A stretch of DNA of 63,883 nucleotides from Butyrivibrio sp. M55 (GTDB lineage Bacteria > Bacillota > Clostridia > Lachnospirales > Lachnospiraceae). Made by a program: the position numbers and the translations under genes. Where the stretch lies: the NCBI RefSeq assembly GCF_900116865.1, contig NZ_FPCD01000017.1:1-63883 (forward strand). The letters run 5' to 3'. Under the pieces are notes generated by a model. The model was not told the DNA's origin and did no database searches. It saw nothing but the letters and a program-made list of their open reading frames with translations. Positions 1 through 8,770 of this stretch are shown here, one piece after another. Numbering within the stretch: position 1 is the first letter of the stretch; every line of letters begins with the position of its first letter.

Positions 1-180
1 ACTGCCAAGGCTTGCGGAGTAGATGTTTACTACTATCTCAAGTATCTGTTGATCAAATGTCCATCATCTCAGATGAGCGACGAGGAGCTTGAAAAGCTAT
101 CTCCATGGAATCCAGAATGCAAAGAAGCTCTTGATGAGCTGTTCAGGAAGCATCAAGATGCCATCTTTGATGCGATGTAA
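1..180 (+). CDS. IS66-family transposase, C-terminal part (cut by window start)
   Basis: Frame 1 is open from the first base to TAA at 178-180 and encodes about 59 residues with the pattern DVYYYLKYLL, a run of acidic residues, then SPWNPECKEALD. This matches my memory of the C-terminal element that follows the DDE domain in IS66 TnpC-type transposases. The catalytic core lies outside the window. It would join DNA strands during transposition. The nearby terminal repeat at about position 311 supports the assignment. Confidence 0.75.
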   Translation, partial: TAKACGVDVYYYLKYLLIKCPSSQMSDEELEKLSPWNPECKEALDELFRKHQDAIFDAM

Positions 181-311
181 TCTTTATCATATGTGAATTG
201 TCAAGGTACTCCGGGTTCATAAGAACTCGGGGTATATTTTATGGGCAAAAGCCCTTGTACCCGATAACAATGGTGGTTATTTTACAACCCACCGGATTAT
301 TGCGCGCTTAC
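1..311. mobile_element. Right end of an IS66-type insertion sequence
   Basis: The transposase tail is followed by about 130 noncoding bases that end at GCGCGCTTAC (302-311). Read on the minus strand this begins GTAAGCGCGC, which fits the GTAA-type terminal inverted repeat of IS66 elements. Directly after it an open frame without a start begins, so the element appears to have landed inside a gene. The left end is outside the window, so the target duplication cannot be checked. Confidence 0.65.
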
Positions 312-558
312 TATTTTCGAAATTATTGATGAGGTAAAAGCCACTGTTACAGATGGCGTTGCGGAATATCTTGATAGTCTCAAAGAGCAAAACTTTAAGG
401 TGGAAATAGTAAGTACAGATAAGCAATCGCCATATGCCGGATATACAACATATGCGTCTTCGTTTAAGGTCTTTAATAGCGATATAAGCTGGACTATGGA
501 TTTATTCATTGAAGATGAGAAGTATGTAGAATATGAGCTGGATATTTACCTTCCATAA
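312..558 (+). pseudogene. 3' fragment of an unknown gene interrupted by the IS66 element
   Basis: The frame reading FEIIDEVKATVTDGVAEYLD onward runs to TAA at 556-558 but has no start codon. It begins exactly where the IS end is predicted. About 80 acidic, soluble-looking residues remain. The protein family is not recognised. The 5' half should lie on the other side of the IS, outside the window. Confidence 0.6.
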
Positions 559-651
559 AGGTATTTGTGGATGGCTTAGTTTGAATAAGCGAGATTTTGA
601 ATAATGGAAGAGAATAGAACACCTGTACAGAATGAATTCTGTGCAGGTGTT

Positions 652-936
652 TTATATCGCAATCCTCCACTTACTGTTATGTGTCTCAAAATATAATCGT
701 ACCTTCCGCTTATAATCCAGCACGACAACAATACATTCAAAAACAAATGTGGAGTAAGAAACATAGAGCCCGTCCGGAGTAGTATAAGGCCCCGGATGGG
801 TAATTGTTCTATAACCTTTTATCGTATAATTTTCATATTGGCCATCTTCGTTCATCAGCCGGAAGCGGAGGGGAATCACTTCGCCGTTCGATTTGTGCTG
901 GCAGATGACGTCTACAGTATCAATCACTCTACTCAT
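652..936 (-). CDS. Conserved hypothetical protein, 94 aa
   Basis: The chosen start is the ATG at 936 (MSRVIDTVDVICQHK), which has a GAGG-type ribosome binding site about 10 bases upstream. A longer reading from 978 has no such site. The protein is beta-rich with many Tyr, Val and Thr residues, and has no signal peptide or membrane segment. Small proteins of this kind occur near DNA repair genes in Lachnospiraceae as far as I recall, but no such neighbour is seen here. Its function is unknown. Confidence 0.6.
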   Translation of the reverse strand: MSRVIDTVDVICQHKSNGEVIPLRFRLMNEDGQYENYTIKGYRTITHPGPYTTPDGLYVSYSTFVFECIVVVLDYKRKVRLYFETHNSKWRIAI

Positions 937-1015
937 AACATATACCTCAATCAAAAAAGAACTAATGTTCGGGCGCATATATAATATACCTTTTGGATTG
1001 AAAGTTCAAGTCAGG

Positions 1016-1071
1016 CAATTATTCTTTGCAGTCGGCGATAAGGCAGATGAGATATGTGTTGGATATTTGAT
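1016..1071 (+). pseudogene. Scrap of a sigma-70-like gene (last about 16 codons)
   Basis: The bases encode YSLQSAIRQMRYVLDI and a stop. A nearly identical segment closes the longer sigma-like fragment at 4280-4444. The helix-turn-helix part is missing here. The two tails differ by a few bases, so they are old duplicates or independent remnants of related elements. Confidence 0.6.
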
Positions 1072-1209
1072 AAAAAAGACAGAGACCTTGGGCAAGGCGT
1101 TTGAGCCACAGCAGATGTTTGAAAATCCTGACGAAATGCGTATATCATATGGTGTCAAATTTATTTTTTGACACCCACATCTTGTAACTGAATTATGCTA
1201 TGATATATA

Positions 1210-1242
1210 GACCGGTACTTCGGAGTGTCTGAAGTGCCGGTC
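1210..1242. terminator. Strong hairpin, possible terminator
   Basis: GACCGGTACTTC pairs with GAAGTGCCGGTC around a loop of about 9 bases, with one mismatch. A modest T run follows (CTGTTTTC). It lies between scrap DNA and the transporter gene at 1299. Confidence 0.5.
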
Positions 1243-1298
1243 AGCTGTTTTCAAATGGAAAAAGAGACATAACAGTCTTTTATAATATTAGGACAGAG

Positions 1299-2171
1299 GT
1301 GAAGGATGCGTTGAAAGACCAGATTAAAGGAATAACATGCATAGTTATAGCAGCAATTGGTTTTTCTTTCATGACTTTCTTTGTAAGGTTATCAGGAGAA
1401 CTTCCGACAATGCAAAAGGCTTTTTTCAGAAATGCTTTTGCACTGTTGATCGCAGTAGTGACATTGTTTGTTAAAAGAGAAAGATTTGAGATAAAAAAGG
1501 AATTCGGTACAGACATTTTGTTCAGGTGCCTGTTTGGAACGACAGGATTGATAGCCAATTTTTACGCTATCGACAGGCTTGTTCTTGCGGATTCTAACAT
1601 GCTTAATAAGTTGTCGCCATTTTTTGCGATACTGATATCGATTCCGTTACTTAAGGAAAAACCGTCAAAGAGCGATATTATTGCTACGGTTATTGCTTTT
1701 ACGGGAGCTCTTTTTATCATAAGACCGACTCCCGGAAATATGGAACTTGTGCCGGCTTTGGTTGGATTGTATGGAGGGTTTGGTGCAGGAACGGCATATG
1801 TATTTGTCAGGAGAGCGACCGGAAAGGGTGCAGCTACGCCGGTTATTGTCATATGCTTCTCACTTTTTTCATGCCTGCTCACGCTTCCTTTCATGATAGT
1901 CGGGTATGTACATATGTCACCGGTTCAGCTTGCTATGTTGATCGCTGCGGGATTGTCTGCGGCAGTGGGGCAGTTTGCTATAACTACGGCATATAAATAC
2001 GCTCCGGCAAAGAAGTTGTCCGTGTTTGACTATCTTCAGGTTATATTTGCCGCACTTTGGGGCATTTTATTCTTGCATGAGGTACCGACAGCATTAAGTA
2101 TCATTGGCTACGTCATAATTATCGGAGTTGCAGTTGTAAGATGGCGAATGGCTTTACTTAATGAAAAATAA
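1299..2171 (+). CDS. DMT-superfamily transporter (EamA family)
   Basis: This 290-residue protein has about ten hydrophobic segments arranged as two similar halves, the usual layout of EamA/RhaT-type permeases. Examples are GITCIVIAAIGFSFMTF near residue 10 and the final VIIIGVAVVRW. Such proteins export or import small metabolites across the cytoplasmic membrane; the substrate cannot be read from sequence. The start is uncertain: GTG at 1299, or TTG at 1311, which has a better placed GAGGTGAAGG upstream. A TATAAT lies at 1281-1286. The gene stands alone and ends just before a clear terminator. Confidence 0.85.
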   Translation: MKDALKDQIKGITCIVIAAIGFSFMTFFVRLSGELPTMQKAFFRNAFALLIAVVTLFVKRERFEIKKEFGTDILFRCLFGTTGLIANFYAIDRLVLADSNMLNKLSPFFAILISIPLLKEKPSKSDIIATVIAFTGALFIIRPTPGNMELVPALVGLYGGFGAGTAYVFVRRATGKGAATPVIVICFSLFSCLLTLPFMIVGYVHMSPVQLAMLIAAGLSAAVGQFAITTAYKYAPAKKLSVFDYLQVIFAALWGILFLHEVPTALSIIGYVIIIGVAVVRWRMALLNEK

Positions 2172-2213
2172 AAATGTGCAGAAAACGTGTGCAGAAAATG
2201 CGCGTAAAATATA

Positions 2214-2238
2214 AATGCTACGATAAGTAGCATTTTTT
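2214..2238 (+). terminator. Rho-independent terminator after the EamA-type transporter
   Basis: AATGCTAC and GTAGCATT form a perfect 8-bp stem with a 5-base loop, followed at once by a T run. It ends transcription of the transporter gene. Confidence 0.85.
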
Positions 2239-2321
2239 ATGCCATATGACAACTGTAGTTTCTGGTGTTTACGTTACAGCAATATTATAGTTTGGATAAT
2301 TTCTAAAGGAGGAAAAGTATT

Positions 2322-3212
2322 ATGACATTTGCTGAAAAACTTAGAAAAGCCAGAAAAGAATCCGGAATGTCTCAGGAACTATTGGCTGAAAAACTTGGAG
2401 TATCCAGACAGGCTGTAACAAAATGGGAGACGGATAAGGGAATACCTGATATTGAGAACATGATCGTTATCTCTAATCTGTTTGGCATCTCATTGGATGA
2501 ACTTCTTTCTAATGAGAAACATTCCACAGATCGAAGAAGATTTCTCTATGAAAGTAAGACTGAATATGATATCGACGGACCAAAGATATTTGATATGAAA
2601 CTGGGAGGTGCCGCCGCACTTACGGTTAAGGGACATTCAGAGGAAAAAGTGATTGTTCTTTTGGCATCAAATGATATCGATTCTGTAGCCGAAGATTTTA
2701 AGGTGAAGATCGATGACCTCAAAAGGCGCATAGATATAGATGTTAAGCGAAAGAATAAAATGACTGAGGCAAAGGCAAAAGAGGGGCTGTTTATAGAAGT
2801 TCTTTTGCCGGACAAATATCTTGATCATATTGAAATTGAGTGCAATTGTAATGAGATCGGCTTAGATAATCTTGTTTGCGAAAACATCGAGTATAAAGGG
2901 AAAACTTCTATATGCCATGTGGCATCTGTTAAAGGTACGTTTGAAGTGGATTCAAACTCAGATCTGTCTGTTGATCTGGATGATTTTGAAGGCTCTTTTG
3001 AACTCAACCAAGTGTCCGCTACATCCAGATTAAGTGTTCCGGCAGATTATGATTTTGGCGCAGTAGTAAAGGGAATCAAGAATTCTATAACCTATGAAGT
3101 TGGCGGTGTAGAAGCGGAAGATTTTTCTGCCGAGGATAGTAAAAACACAATTGAATTGAACGGTTCGCGCAGTGAATTGGTGATCTGTAAGGAAAGTGCG
3201 GTGGAAGTATGA
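2322..3212 (+). CDS. XRE-family regulator with DUF4097-like C-terminal domain
   Basis: Residues 1-65 form a Cro/CI-type helix-turn-helix (LRKARKESGMSQELLAEKLG, then VSRQAVTKWE), typical of DNA-binding repressors. Residues of about 80-290 are beta-rich with repeating short strands, like DUF4097 adhesin-type beta-helix domains that often follow such helix-turn-helix units in Firmicutes. An excellent AAAGGAGG site precedes the ATG. The stop overlaps the start of the CPBP gene (ATGA), so the two are translationally coupled. The regulator probably controls its own operon or senses the envelope through the membrane partner; that role is inferred. Confidence 0.85.
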   Translation: MTFAEKLRKARKESGMSQELLAEKLGVSRQAVTKWETDKGIPDIENMIVISNLFGISLDELLSNEKHSTDRRRFLYESKTEYDIDGPKIFDMKLGGAAALTVKGHSEEKVIVLLASNDIDSVAEDFKVKIDDLKRRIDIDVKRKNKMTEAKAKEGLFIEVLLPDKYLDHIEIECNCNEIGLDNLVCENIEYKGKTSICHVASVKGTFEVDSNSDLSVDLDDFEGSFELNQVSATSRLSVPADYDFGAVVKGIKNSITYEVGGVEAEDFSAEDSKNTIELNGSRSELVICKESAVEV

Positions 3213-4075
3213 GATACAAATATCGTCCTGTGAGATTTTATGTTACTGCAATTGGCTTGACTTGGGCATGCTGGCTGTTCGCTATTCTTTTTGACAAGGG
3301 AATATCATGCGCTATGGGTATGCTTGGAGGTCTACTGGCTCCTTCTGCGGTGGCTGTGTATACTGTTTTTTCTTCTAAAGACACCGATCTGATCAATGAT
3401 TTTAAAAGAAAGATCTTTGGCTTTTACAAATTGAAACCGCTGAATCTTGCGCTGGCGGTGGCTGCCTTTATGACAATTGTACTTGCATCGATATTACTGT
3501 CTACATTCTTTGGGCAATCGCTTGATCAGTTAGCTTTTACTGAAGACTTTTCTTTTAGCGGTGCGGGGATCGGTTCAGCTTTTTTGACCATATTGCTTGC
3601 ATCTGTCATAGAAGAAATTGGCTGGAGAGGGTACGGCGAAGACTCGATAGCACAGTACTGCAGCTGGTTTAAGGAGTCCATAATCTTTGGCTTTGTGTGG
3701 GCGTTATGGCATTTGCCTTTATTCTGGATACCGGGGACCTATCATTATGGGCTTAGGACGATGGGAATCGGATTCATGCTTAATTTCTTTGCATCATGCA
3801 TGCCTATGGGATTTCTGACTACATGGGTATATGTAAAAAATGGCCGCAGTATGTTGGCAAACATGATATTTCATCTTTTTATAAATTTCATGCAGGAAAG
3901 AATCGCGATGACGCCGGAAACAAAATGCGTAGAAACTATCGTGGTCACAGTTGTTGCTATTATTATCGTTGCTACAAACAGAGATATGTTTTTTGAAAAA
4001 AGACATGTTGGGAAACTACCGTTGGAAGGGGAAAGTATAGAGGAGTGTAAGCATGAATCTATATCACTATTATGA
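3209..4075 (+). CDS. CPBP-family intramembrane protease-like protein
   Basis: This 288-residue multi-pass membrane protein has the CPBP/Abi signature EEIGWRG near residues 135-141 and a second conserved block WALWHLPLFWIPG near residue 165. In this family the paired Glu, the Arg and the His residues build a membrane-embedded glutamic protease site, and members act in prenyl-protein processing or bacteriocin immunity. Its start overlaps the stop of the XRE gene by 4 bp. The last 30 residues are soluble and poorly conserved. The next fragment starts inside its 3' end. Confidence 0.85.
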   Translation: MRYKYRPVRFYVTAIGLTWACWLFAILFDKGISCAMGMLGGLLAPSAVAVYTVFSSKDTDLINDFKRKIFGFYKLKPLNLALAVAAFMTIVLASILLSTFFGQSLDQLAFTEDFSFSGAGIGSAFLTILLASVIEEIGWRGYGEDSIAQYCSWFKESIIFGFVWALWHLPLFWIPGTYHYGLRTMGIGFMLNFFASCMPMGFLTTWVYVKNGRSMLANMIFHLFINFMQERIAMTPETKCVETIVVTVVAIIIVATNRDMFFEKRHVGKLPLEGESIEECKHESISLL

Positions 4076-4284
4076 CAAGCGTTCGGGACCATTTAAGAGT
4101 TTGACAGCTCTTTCAAATGAAGAGGTGTTTGTATATACTCCCGATTTTGAGGAACTGAATCCCGAACCGTATTATGTTGTGACGGCAGGTCTTTTACAAC
4201 GGAAGAAGAGGCCAACGAGGCGCTTGATAAGGCTAAGGCAAGTGGATTTACAGATGCGTATGTAAAATATGCCGGATCACACAA
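4053..4284 (+). pseudogene. Chimeric gene remnant: unknown N-terminus joined to a lipoprotein tail copy
   Basis: An ATG with a good GAGGAG site starts MNLYHYYDKRSGPFKSLTAL, which looks like the start of a small cytosolic protein. At 4131 the sequence switches abruptly to a copy of the end of the lipoprotein gene at 8771-9826. One T is missing within the copy, so the reading frame changes to an unrelated Arg-rich tail ending at 4265. This is a recombination scar, not a functional gene. Confidence 0.7.
4131..4284 (+). repeat. Direct duplication, copy A (of 9668-9822)
   Basis: 154 bp from GTATATACTCCCG to CGGATCACACAA match 9668-9822 almost perfectly. Copy A lacks one T in a T run. Copy B is the SPOR-like tail of an intact lipoprotein, so A is the derived copy. 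Confidence 0.9.
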
Positions 4285-4444
4285 TAAATCAGCTGCCGGA
4301 TAAGCTTCAAAGAAGGCTACGAATGTTCTTTTTCCATGGATTTAGCGAGAAGGAGATAGCGGATATTGAGGGCGTGTCTCAGCCGGCGGTGCATTATTCT
4401 TTGCAGTCGGCGATAAGACAGATGAGGTATGTGCTGGATATTTG
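4280..4444 (+). pseudogene. C-terminal fragment of a sigma-70-like factor (region 4)
   Basis: The open frame encodes QLPDKLQRRLRMFFFHGFSE, then KEIADIEGVSQPAVHYSLQS and the tail AIRQMRYVLDI. That is a region-4 helix-turn-helix of the kind found in small sigma-like proteins of conjugative and phage elements. There is no start; the frame is fused to the duplicated lipoprotein end just upstream. Confidence 0.7.
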
Positions 4445-4453
4445 ATAAAGGAT

Positions 4454-4486
4454 CCTTATGGCATCGGTTATATCGGTGCCATAAGG
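4454..4486. terminator. Hairpin after the sigma fragment
   Basis: CCTTATGGCA and TGCCATAAGG form a perfect 10-bp stem around a 13-base loop. No T run follows, so it may be a relic of a terminator or an mRNA stabiliser. Confidence 0.4.
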
Positions 4487-4507
4487 GGATATATATTATA
4501 ACGCTTC

Positions 4508-4580
4508 TTGACAATGATTGGTAAAAAAACGTTATACTGTGCGTAGTAACGCTTTTTAACTCATAGCGTCAAAAAGCGTT
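4508..4580 (+). promoter_or_regulatory. Promoter followed by a 10-bp inverted repeat
   Basis: TTGACA (4508-4513) and TATACT (4533-4538) with 19 bp between them form a sigma-A-like promoter. Directly downstream, AACGCTTTTT (4548-4557) and AAAAAGCGTT (4571-4580) form a perfect inverted repeat that would sit in the first bases of the transcript, as an operator or leader hairpin. It drives only the broken gene at 4661. Confidence 0.55.
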
Positions 4581-4660
4581 GTGAATGTCCCGACAAGATT
4601 GACTCAGATAATAAAAGATGAAAAAATTACAAAGAGGAGTAAATGGCATAAAGGAGCATA

Positions 4661-5058
4661 TTGCCATATTTAAAGAATATGAATGTTTTAATAGAACTCA
4701 CAAAAAAAGCAATAGGTAAAGCGTTGATAAAGGACGCATTAAATGATGTAGAGTATGATTTTAAATGGAATGATCCGGCAGATCTAAATGAAATAGAAGA
4801 TTTTGAAAAAGAGACAGGATGCAAGATACAGACGAACTTAATGATGCCGGATATGAGATACCCATCGGATGCTATGTTTTTATGAGATGCTTTTTCAGTG
4901 CGGATATTATGCTGTTTGACACCAATAAAGGATCTCGTTGTATTTTGGATGGTGATGTAGGATATCCATCAAATGAATGGAAATTCTTAAACTGTGATTT
5001 CAATACCTTCTTTGCCAGACTTGTTACATGTAATGGCGTAATGTTTTGGAGATGGTAA
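4661..5058 (+). pseudogene. Frameshifted SUKH/SMI1-KNR4-like gene
   Basis: A TTG start at 4661 with AAAGGAG upstream encodes an acidic protein with the segment NEIEDFEKETGCKI, typical of the start of SMI1/KNR4 (SUKH) domains. The frame ends soon after an off-frame region near 4820. A second frame, overlapping it, continues as ELNDAGYEIPIGCYVFM and ends at 5058 with VMFWRW. One or more indels near 4820 split the gene. SUKH proteins are usually immunity proteins for nuclease toxins; the family call is tentative. Confidence 0.5.
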
Positions 5059-5100
5059 GTTTGGGATTTATGCGCTCAAAAATAGATTGTGGAGGTTAAT

Positions 5101-5169
5101 ATGGCAATGCAAAAAATAATTAAAGAAATAATGGCACCGGATGTAAAACAATACAAAAAAATATATTGA
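5101..5169 (+). pseudogene. Tiny open frame, probable 5' remnant
   Basis: An ATG behind GGAGGTTAAT encodes 22 residues (MAMQKIIKEIMAPDVKQYKK, then IY) and stops one base before the next gene. It looks like the first codons of a lost gene, now acting at most as a leader for the lipoprotein gene. Confidence 0.35.
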
Positions 5170-5170
5170 T

Positions 5171-5971
5171 ATGGAGAACAATATTATAGTGAGAAGACGG
5201 CTATTATTTACAACAATTATTGCTGCATTCATGCTATGTGCATGTACTAAAGAAAACAAAACGGTGGCCAATTACATGAATAGTGCGACAATCAAAGATC
5301 TGATGAATAATCCGGATTTTGATGTCGAAAGCACAGAAGAGATCAGAAAGGATACAATTGCCGAAATTATGAATAAATCTTATAACGTTACATGTAAGAA
5401 ATGCGGAAAAGAGGTATGTTCACGTTCTACAGAAATTATTAAGCTACCTGAAAACTATACTGAAGGTGCGCCAAAGATAAACGAATATATGCAGAAAGAA
5501 TTAGATGGTTTGCAGAGTTACTCTGTAGACTTAGAATGCGTTTTTCATCCTTCTGATTATTCCGGAATGTGCTTTGATAATGATGCTATTGATTCCATTA
5601 ACGTTATCAACGATAAATTTCTGACCGTAGATATTTCCTCCTGTTGCGCTATCGGAGGTGCAAGCAGATTCTATGCTAATAATCAACTTATATTTGATCT
5701 GACTACCGGCGAGAAATTATCTTTTAAGGATTTTTTTAAAGGAAGTGACGATGACTTCAAAAAAATAGTTAAAGAAAAATACGGCGACGAATCTTCCATG
5801 GAAATTACGGAATGGGTCGTTAGCGATGGCAATTCACACATTGCTTATAGGGATGATGCAGTTGTTTTATTTGCTACAAAGTTCGACCTGACAGGCGCCT
5901 CAGATTCCAATCTCGTAGAATATGAATTCACATATCAGGAAATGTTTGGTACAGATACTTTGACAAGATAA
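5171..5971 (+). CDS. Lipoprotein with RsiV/DUF3298-like C-terminal region
   Basis: The 266-residue protein begins with a basic N-terminus and a hydrophobic stretch ending in a lipobox-like LCAC, so it is probably lipid-anchored outside the membrane. A CxxC pair (CKKCGKEVC) follows near residue 78. Later residues (LTTGEKLSFKDFF) resemble the DUF3298 region of RsiV-type proteins, which bind lysozyme or peptidoglycan. It is first of three consecutive lipoprotein genes at 5171-8571. The exact role is unknown. Confidence 0.65.
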   Translation: MENNIIVRRRLLFTTIIAAFMLCACTKENKTVANYMNSATIKDLMNNPDFDVESTEEIRKDTIAEIMNKSYNVTCKKCGKEVCSRSTEIIKLPENYTEGAPKINEYMQKELDGLQSYSVDLECVFHPSDYSGMCFDNDAIDSINVINDKFLTVDISSCCAIGGASRFYANNQLIFDLTTGEKLSFKDFFKGSDDDFKKIVKEKYGDESSMEITEWVVSDGNSHIAYRDDAVVLFATKFDLTGASDSNLVEYEFTYQEMFGTDTLTR

Positions 5972-6007
5972 CTTTTGAAAAAATATATATAATTTCCAAG
6001 GATAAAA

Positions 6008-7720
6008 ATGAGACTAAATATATTATTACCGCTGACTTTACTTATATTGCTTACAGGTTGTGGAGCAGTAAAAACTGATGATAAGGTTGAAACAAAACAG
6101 CCTAATGAAAATTCAAAATCTGAGCGCAAATTATATGAGCAGACATTCGAGACTGAACTTGTTAAAGATGATGGCTTGGTACAGATTCGAGTTCATAATG
6201 AACTTGGTAAAGATGATGAAAATCATTATACAGGACTTTATACCTACATTGATATCATAAAAGACGATACGGTCATAGATACTTTAGATACAGGCATCTA
6301 CATGAAGTATGTCACGGATATAAGTTTTTTTGATTTTGATTGTGACGGAAGAAATGACATTGTAATCACTGGTGATGCGTCCAAATTTCTCTTGTGTACT
6401 GCTACCGCTGATTATAATTACCATGTATTTGATGATTGGAATACTATGGAAAATATTGAGAAGCAACGAGGCAATGATATTTCCATGGACAAGCTAAAGT
6501 CCGTCTTACTGGGAGACAACTTATCATGTGATTATAGCGATTATAAAAAGGCCTATAGCCAGATTGCCAGACTGTTTAAACTTGAAGCTTATGAATCTGA
6601 TAATGAAGATAATTCATTCTTTGCTCCATCCTATGCCCTTGTTGATATAGACGGCAATAGTCCCATGGAATTAGTGGTTGAATCTGGTTGCACGGTTTGG
6701 CTCTACTATTATAAAAATGGATGTGTTAATGAATTACTTGTTGGCGATTATGAACATGAATATTCTCCCGGTAACGGAATTATAAGATGGAATATGTGGA
6801 ACTGGTATGGCGATAGCTTTGATACCAATTATAAATTATTTCATCATGAACTAAATGAAGGTGACCATATACGTCAGGATAAGTATGGATATGAGTGTGA
6901 TTATAAGTGTTCTACGATACTCTGGGCCAAAGAAAAAGAGCAAAACTACACATATTACAACCATACCGATCAAAACATGAGCGATGATGAATTAAAAAAA
7001 TTGGTAGATGGTTACAGCAATCTTGATTATGAAGTTCTTGATGGATCTTTAGGTTATGATGAGTTCATAAAAGTACTTGAAGAAGACACCGCCGTAGAAA
7101 ATGCAACTGATATAGATTCAGATTTTGGAGTATCAGAAAAAAAGCAGGAAGCATCTGAAGTTGATTATAATTTGTATGATGAGATGATAAATGGCATAAA
7201 GGCAAATAAAGAATCGCTATGGTATTTTGCTCCTGGAATGAGTCTTGCAGTAGAAATGAATTATTCAGATTTGGAAAGCTCTGGATATTTACAAGAGGAT
7301 ATTGATGGTGATGGAGTGGATGAGCTTATTTTAGGGGGCGTTAACAGCACTACTTCCGAGCGTAATCAAGATGCTTGGAGTAATTATGGCGATTATATAT
7401 ACGATTTGTTTACTATTCGAAACGGAAAGGTTTTGCATGTTTTGAGTGGAGAATACAGAAATAATTATTATCTTTTTGGGGGTGGAATTATAGTAAAGGA
7501 GGGATCCGGCAGCTGTATGGATGGTCATAATATGGTTTACAGATATAGCAAAGGAGAATTAAAACTTATTGAAGGTAGTGAATGGTTCTCTGGAATATGT
7601 ACTTGCTATAGAAATAAAAAAATATATGAAATAGCTGATCCTGATGCAAATTACGCAGAGGAATACTATAAGAAATATCGGCTAAAACAAATCGATTATA
7701 TACCATTCGTAGCTGAATAG
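6008..7720 (+). CDS. Large lipoprotein with Asp-rich VCBS/FG-GAP-like motifs
   Basis: A type II signal peptide (LLPLTLLILLTGC) predicts a 570-residue surface lipoprotein. Three Asp-rich loops occur, FDFDCDGRNDIVITGD near residue 115, DIDGNSPMELVVE near 217 and DIDGDGVDELILGG near 430. They resemble the calcium-binding loops of FG-GAP or dockerin-like repeats. The C-terminal half is related to the next protein. The three-gene lipoprotein run is probably one transcription unit. The ligand is unknown. Confidence 0.7.
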   Translation: MRLNILLPLTLLILLTGCGAVKTDDKVETKQPNENSKSERKLYEQTFETELVKDDGLVQIRVHNELGKDDENHYTGLYTYIDIIKDDTVIDTLDTGIYMKYVTDISFFDFDCDGRNDIVITGDASKFLLCTATADYNYHVFDDWNTMENIEKQRGNDISMDKLKSVLLGDNLSCDYSDYKKAYSQIARLFKLEAYESDNEDNSFFAPSYALVDIDGNSPMELVVESGCTVWLYYYKNGCVNELLVGDYEHEYSPGNGIIRWNMWNWYGDSFDTNYKLFHHELNEGDHIRQDKYGYECDYKCSTILWAKEKEQNYTYYNHTDQNMSDDELKKLVDGYSNLDYEVLDGSLGYDEFIKVLEEDTAVENATDIDSDFGVSEKKQEASEVDYNLYDEMINGIKANKESLWYFAPGMSLAVEMNYSDLESSGYLQEDIDGDGVDELILGGVNSTTSERNQDAWSNYGDYIYDLFTIRNGKVLHVLSGEYRNNYYLFGGGIIVKEGSGSCMDGHNMVYRYSKGELKLIEGSEWFSGICTCYRNKKIYEIADPDANYAEEYYKKYRLKQIDYIPFVAE

Positions 7721-7776
7721 ACTAAATGTATAAAGGTAGTAGGCTAATTTGTAGAAATAGATTGAGAAAAAAGAGT

Positions 7777-8571
7777 ATGAAATTACAAGCATTACTTACA
7801 GCTGCATTACTTTTTATTATATTGACAGCGTGTTCGGGTGAAAAGGCAGAATCTATCACGGACGAAGCAGAGAGAAATTTAAACGATGAATATAGAACCG
7901 TAATCACTGATGATGCAGCTTCGGAAGAATCATCAGAAACAGCGTACACGTCAGAAGAATGTATAGCAGATTATAATTCATATGATGAACTTATTGAAGA
8001 TATAAAAAGTTTACTGGATATATATGAAAGCTTTGATTATGACACGTTTTGGGATAAAGCGGATACATTTAAGTGTTTTGACTGGCTTACAACTCCAATA
8101 TATCAATGTTTTACTCACCCCAACCATTTTGGATATCTGGAAGTGGATATTGATGGAGATGGAGTAGATGAATTGCTTTTGGGAACTAATGGTTCGGAAG
8201 AAAATCCAGATGATGTGTATATTGCTGGTGTGTTTACCATTAGAGAGGGCAAGGTTGATGTTGTATTTGAGGATAACCTGAGAGTAGTGTATCAATTATA
8301 TGAAGATGGCATAATTGAAGAAATTTGCTTTCCTCCAAATGATCTTGCTAGTGTTAAATATTATAAGTACAATGCCGGAAAACTGGAATTTATTGAAGGT
8401 ATCTATTATGGATTTACTCCTTTTGATGATGAGCATCAACTTAAATACTACTATTCTGATACTGTTTCACAGAAACGCGAACTAACTGAAAAAGAGTATG
8501 ATGAGTTGAGCGATGTGCTTAAAAATAGATATTGTAAACAAGAAATGCAGCTTCAACTTCATCTTTTTTAG
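7777..8571 (+). CDS. Lipoprotein paralogous to the C-terminal half of the preceding gene
   Basis: From the ATG at 7777 the protein has a compact signal peptide (LLTAALLFIILTAC), so this start fits better than 7726, which would add a basic lead and has no ribosome site. The motif VDIDGDGVDELLLG near residue 128 matches DIDGDGVDELILGG of the upstream lipoprotein, and the following strands (VFTIREGKV) match too. The pair arose by duplication. It ends directly against a gene scrap. Confidence 0.65.
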   Translation: MKLQALLTAALLFIILTACSGEKAESITDEAERNLNDEYRTVITDDAASEESSETAYTSEECIADYNSYDELIEDIKSLLDIYESFDYDTFWDKADTFKCFDWLTTPIYQCFTHPNHFGYLEVDIDGDGVDELLLGTNGSEENPDDVYIAGVFTIREGKVDVVFEDNLRVVYQLYEDGIIEEICFPPNDLASVKYYKYNAGKLEFIEGIYYGFTPFDDEHQLKYYYSDTVSQKRELTEKEYDELSDVLKNRYCKQEMQLQLHLF

Positions 8572-8741
8572 GAGAAACAAGGCTTGCTCTTGAGATTTTG
8601 AAGCTTGATAAAGTTCCGTTTTATTGTTCTGCCTGGTCTAATATCAGATCAGTGAGAAATGCCATAAAGAGTGGATTTTTGCCGGCATGGATGGAAATGA
8701 CAGTGAAGCCGACAGCAAAAGTAGAGGAAATGATCAAATAA
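8571..8741 (+). pseudogene. C-terminal fragment of a GNAT-type acetyltransferase
   Basis: The frame encodes PFYCSAWSNIRSVRNAIKSG then FLPAWMEMTVKP and ends at TAA 8739-8741. The spacing of aromatic residues, SNIRSVRNAIKSGF, is typical of the last helix and strand of GNAT domains. The N-terminal two thirds are absent; the scrap abuts the stop of the lipoprotein gene. Confidence 0.6.
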
Positions 8742-8770
8742 TAACAGGTTATAGTGGGAAAGAGTAAAAG

